The notes under the pieces are model-generated. The model was not told where the DNA came from. It was given only the letters and a program-made list of their open reading frames with translations, and searched no databases. From assembly GCA_002691085.1 (NCBI GenBank), contig NZGX01000040.1, positions 3,475 to 19,956 on the forward strand: a stretch of 16,482 nt of DNA, written 5' to 3'. The position numbers and the translations under genes were made by a program. Positions 14,868-16,482 of this stretch are shown one piece after another (position 1 is the stretch's first letter; each line of letters opens with the position of its first letter). Source of the DNA: Rhodospirillaceae bacterium. GTDB taxonomy: Bacteria; Pseudomonadota; Alphaproteobacteria; Rhodospirillales; Rhodospirillaceae.

Positions 14868-15904
14868 ATCTTTTTTTCAGAAATCTCTCATCTGTTAACA
14901 AGAGACGCCTCGCAAATTTTTATTCTAATAAAAGAGGATATGTTTCATCCAAAATAATATTGATAATTCTGGTGATGACATTTTTTTCCGAGTTTATAGC
15001 TAATGATAAGCCATTATTAATAAGCTTTAAAGATCACTTATATTATCCAATTATATTTGATTATCAGGAGATAGAATTCGGAGGCGATTTTTTAACGCTT
15101 GCTGATTATCGTGATCCATATTTAGAGGATCTGATTAATGAAAATGGTTGGCTTTTATGGCCACCGGTAAGATATAGTTTTGATACAATAAATTATGGTT
15201 TGGATAAACCTGCTCCATCTCCACCATCAAAGGAAAACTGGCTTGGAACAGATAGCCAGGCAAGAGATGTTTTTGCAAGACTTCTTTATGGGTTAAGGGT
15301 CTCATTAATATTTGGTTTTGTTTTGACTATAATTTCTTCAGTATTTGGTGTAATTGCTGGGGCAGTTCAAGGTTATTTTGGTGGGTGGTTTGATTTATTT
15401 TTTCAAAGATTTATAGAGATTTGGTCAGGTCTTCCACAATTATTTATTTTAATTATTGTATCATCTTTTTTAACTCCTGGGTTTTGGACATTATTAATAA
15501 TTCTTCTCCTGTTTAGCTGGACTTCGTTAGTGCCGGTTGTTAGAGCAGAATTTTTAAGAACAAGAAATTTAGATTATATTCTGGCAGCAAAGTCTCTTGG
15601 TATTTCTGATGGATCTATTATGATCCGACACGTTCTTCCCAATGCCATGGTAGCTACTCTAACTTTTCTACCTTTTATTCTTTCAAGCTCAATTATTGCA
15701 CTAACTTCTCTTGATTTCTTGGGTTTAGGATTGCCGCCAGGATCTCCGTCTTTGGGGGAGATGCTCAGGCAGGGTAAAGATAATTTGCATGCGCCTTGGT
15801 TGGGTATAACAGCATTTCTTACTCTTGCTATTACGCTTACTCTTTTAGTTTTTATGGGAGAGGCAATAAGAGATGCTTTTGATCCAAGAAAAGATATGAG
15901 GTAA
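14864..15904 (+). CDS. yejE: Peptide ABC transporter permease (YejE-like)
   Basis: The second permease subunit, of 346 residues. An N-terminal cytoplasmic part with NKRGYVSSK precedes the first membrane segment (about 28-46). A long periplasmic stretch (about 47-140) is specific to YejE rather than DppC, and ends in NWLGTDSQARDVFARLLYG, the conserved permease entry. Further membrane segments lie near 146-168, 190-220, 262-284 and 312-332. The EAA loop is AAKSLGISDGSIMIRHVLPN (241-260). The ATGA overlap with yejB and the short gap to the ATPase gene place it in the same operon. Confidence 0.93.
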   Translation: MNLFFRNLSSVNKRRLANFYSNKRGYVSSKIILIILVMTFFSEFIANDKPLLISFKDHLYYPIIFDYQEIEFGGDFLTLADYRDPYLEDLINENGWLLWPPVRYSFDTINYGLDKPAPSPPSKENWLGTDSQARDVFARLLYGLRVSLIFGFVLTIISSVFGVIAGAVQGYFGGWFDLFFQRFIEIWSGLPQLFILIIVSSFLTPGFWTLLIILLLFSWTSLVPVVRAEFLRTRNLDYILAAKSLGISDGSIMIRHVLPNAMVATLTFLPFILSSSIIALTSLDFLGLGLPPGSPSLGEMLRQGKDNLHAPWLGITAFLTLAITLTLLVFMGEAIRDAFDPRKDMR

Positions 15905-15919
15905 GAATTGGATAAAGAT

Positions 15920-16482
15920 ATGGAACCAATACTTTCAGTTCAAGATTTGAGTATTAACTTCTACTCTGGCGGCAAGGAATTTAAAGTCATACAAGACCTT
16001 TCATTCAATCTCTTTCCTGGAGAGACTCTTTCTTTAGTTGGTGAAAGTGGTTCGGGTAAATCTGTCACTGCACTTTCAATACTACAATTATTACCTAAAT
16101 CTGCCCAAATAAAAACAGGCAGTATTAAATTTATAGGTGAAGAGTTAATTGGTAAGTCTGAATCATATATGAGATCTCTTCGTACAAAGAAGGTAGGTAT
16201 AATCTTCCAAGAGCCTATGACCTCTCTAAATCCTTTACAGAGTATTGAAGCTCAAGTTGGCGAGGTTTTAGAGATCCATCTTGGTTTAAGTAAGCGAGAA
16301 ATTAGGCCAAGAGTAATTAATTTACTAGAAATGGTTGGCTTTAATAATGCATCGAAAAGATTAAGTTCCTTGCCTCATGAGCTTTCGGGCGGGGAAAGAC
16401 AAAGAGTTATGATTTCTATGTCACTTGCTTTAGAGCCAGAGATTCTTATTGCTGACGAACCAACGACAGCATTAGATTCCAC
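15920..16482 (+). CDS. yejF: Peptide ABC transporter ATP-binding protein (YejF-like), 5' part
   Basis: The ATPase that powers the Yej importer; YejF normally has two nucleotide-binding domains in one chain of about 530 residues, of which only the first is present before the window ends. The frame is open to the last base, giving about 187 residues: Walker A GESGSGKS (41-48), Q-loop IFQEPMTSLNP, ABC signature LSGGERQRV and Walker B ILIADEPTTALD. The ATG at 15920 has GGA seven bases upstream; a TTG at 15908, in frame and six bases after AGG, would add four residues. Whether a second ATPase domain follows cannot be seen, so a one-domain OppD/DppD-type protein is not excluded, though its neighbours argue for YejF. 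Confidence 0.88.
   Translation, partial: MEPILSVQDLSINFYSGGKEFKVIQDLSFNLFPGETLSLVGESGSGKSVTALSILQLLPKSAQIKTGSIKFIGEELIGKSESYMRSLRTKKVGIIFQEPMTSLNPLQSIEAQVGEVLEIHLGLSKREIRPRVINLLEMVGFNNASKRLSSLPHELSGGERQRVMISMSLALEPEILIADEPTTALDS

Noticed and set aside
1..16482. CRISPR arrays, insertion sequences, tRNA or rRNA genes, phage or defence genes
   Set aside because: No regular repeats, transposase motifs, cloverleaf-like sequences or rRNA segments were recognised, and every gene but the 779-2188 flavoprotein is a familiar housekeeping or transport family.

Overview
This window looks like a stretch of a low-GC, probably marine and streamlined, alphaproteobacterial chromosome. The basis is family resemblance plus gene order: the run rplU-rpmA-obgE-proB-proA-nadD-rsfS, and kdsB-pheA transcribed away from a membrane-anchored CycM-type cytochrome c, are both arrangements typical of Alphaproteobacteria. 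The DNA is strongly AT-rich and genes are densely packed, with short gaps or small overlaps. No gap exceeds 300 bases; the longest are about 200 bases (before rplU) and about 165-175 bases (between kdsB and cycM). I cannot name the genus from the sequence alone.

Layout from the left. The 3' part of lpdA (dihydrolipoamide dehydrogenase) ends close to a convergent flavoprotein gene of the FAD_binding_2 group (779-2188, minus). A divergent promoter region follows. Next is the co-directional housekeeping run of ribosomal proteins L21 and L27, the ribosome-assembly GTPase Obg, the two first proline-synthesis enzymes ProB and ProA, the NAD-synthesis enzyme NadD, the ribosome silencing factor RsfS, and NudC (NADH pyrophosphatase). 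NudC meets the convergent pheA gene end to end. pheA (phenylalanine synthesis) and kdsB (CMP-KDO for lipopolysaccharide) form a minus-strand pair. Divergent from kdsB come cycM, a histidinol-phosphatase-like inositol monophosphatase family gene, and a yejABEF-type peptide ABC transporter (binding protein, two permeases and the start of the ATPase, cut by the window edge).

Functionally the window covers translation and ribosome homeostasis (L21, L27, Obg, RsfS), amino acid synthesis (proline, phenylalanine, probably histidine), NAD making and turnover (NadD, NudC), respiration (CycM), outer-membrane lipid (KdsB) and peptide uptake (Yej).

I found no phage, insertion sequence, CRISPR, defence system or RNA gene, and no convincing new multi-gene system. 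The most interesting local signal is rsfS. Its conserved reading frame has no ATG, GTG or TTG early enough to make a full-length protein. It does have an ATT codon at 7352-7354, seven bases after a perfect AGGAG, at the place where homologues begin. This suggests a rare AUU start in a gene that controls ribosome activity. Lesser points are a flavoprotein of unknown substrate lacking the usual fumarate-reductase histidine motif, a long basic tail on L21, and a Glu replacing a metal-binding Asp in the HisN-like phosphatase.
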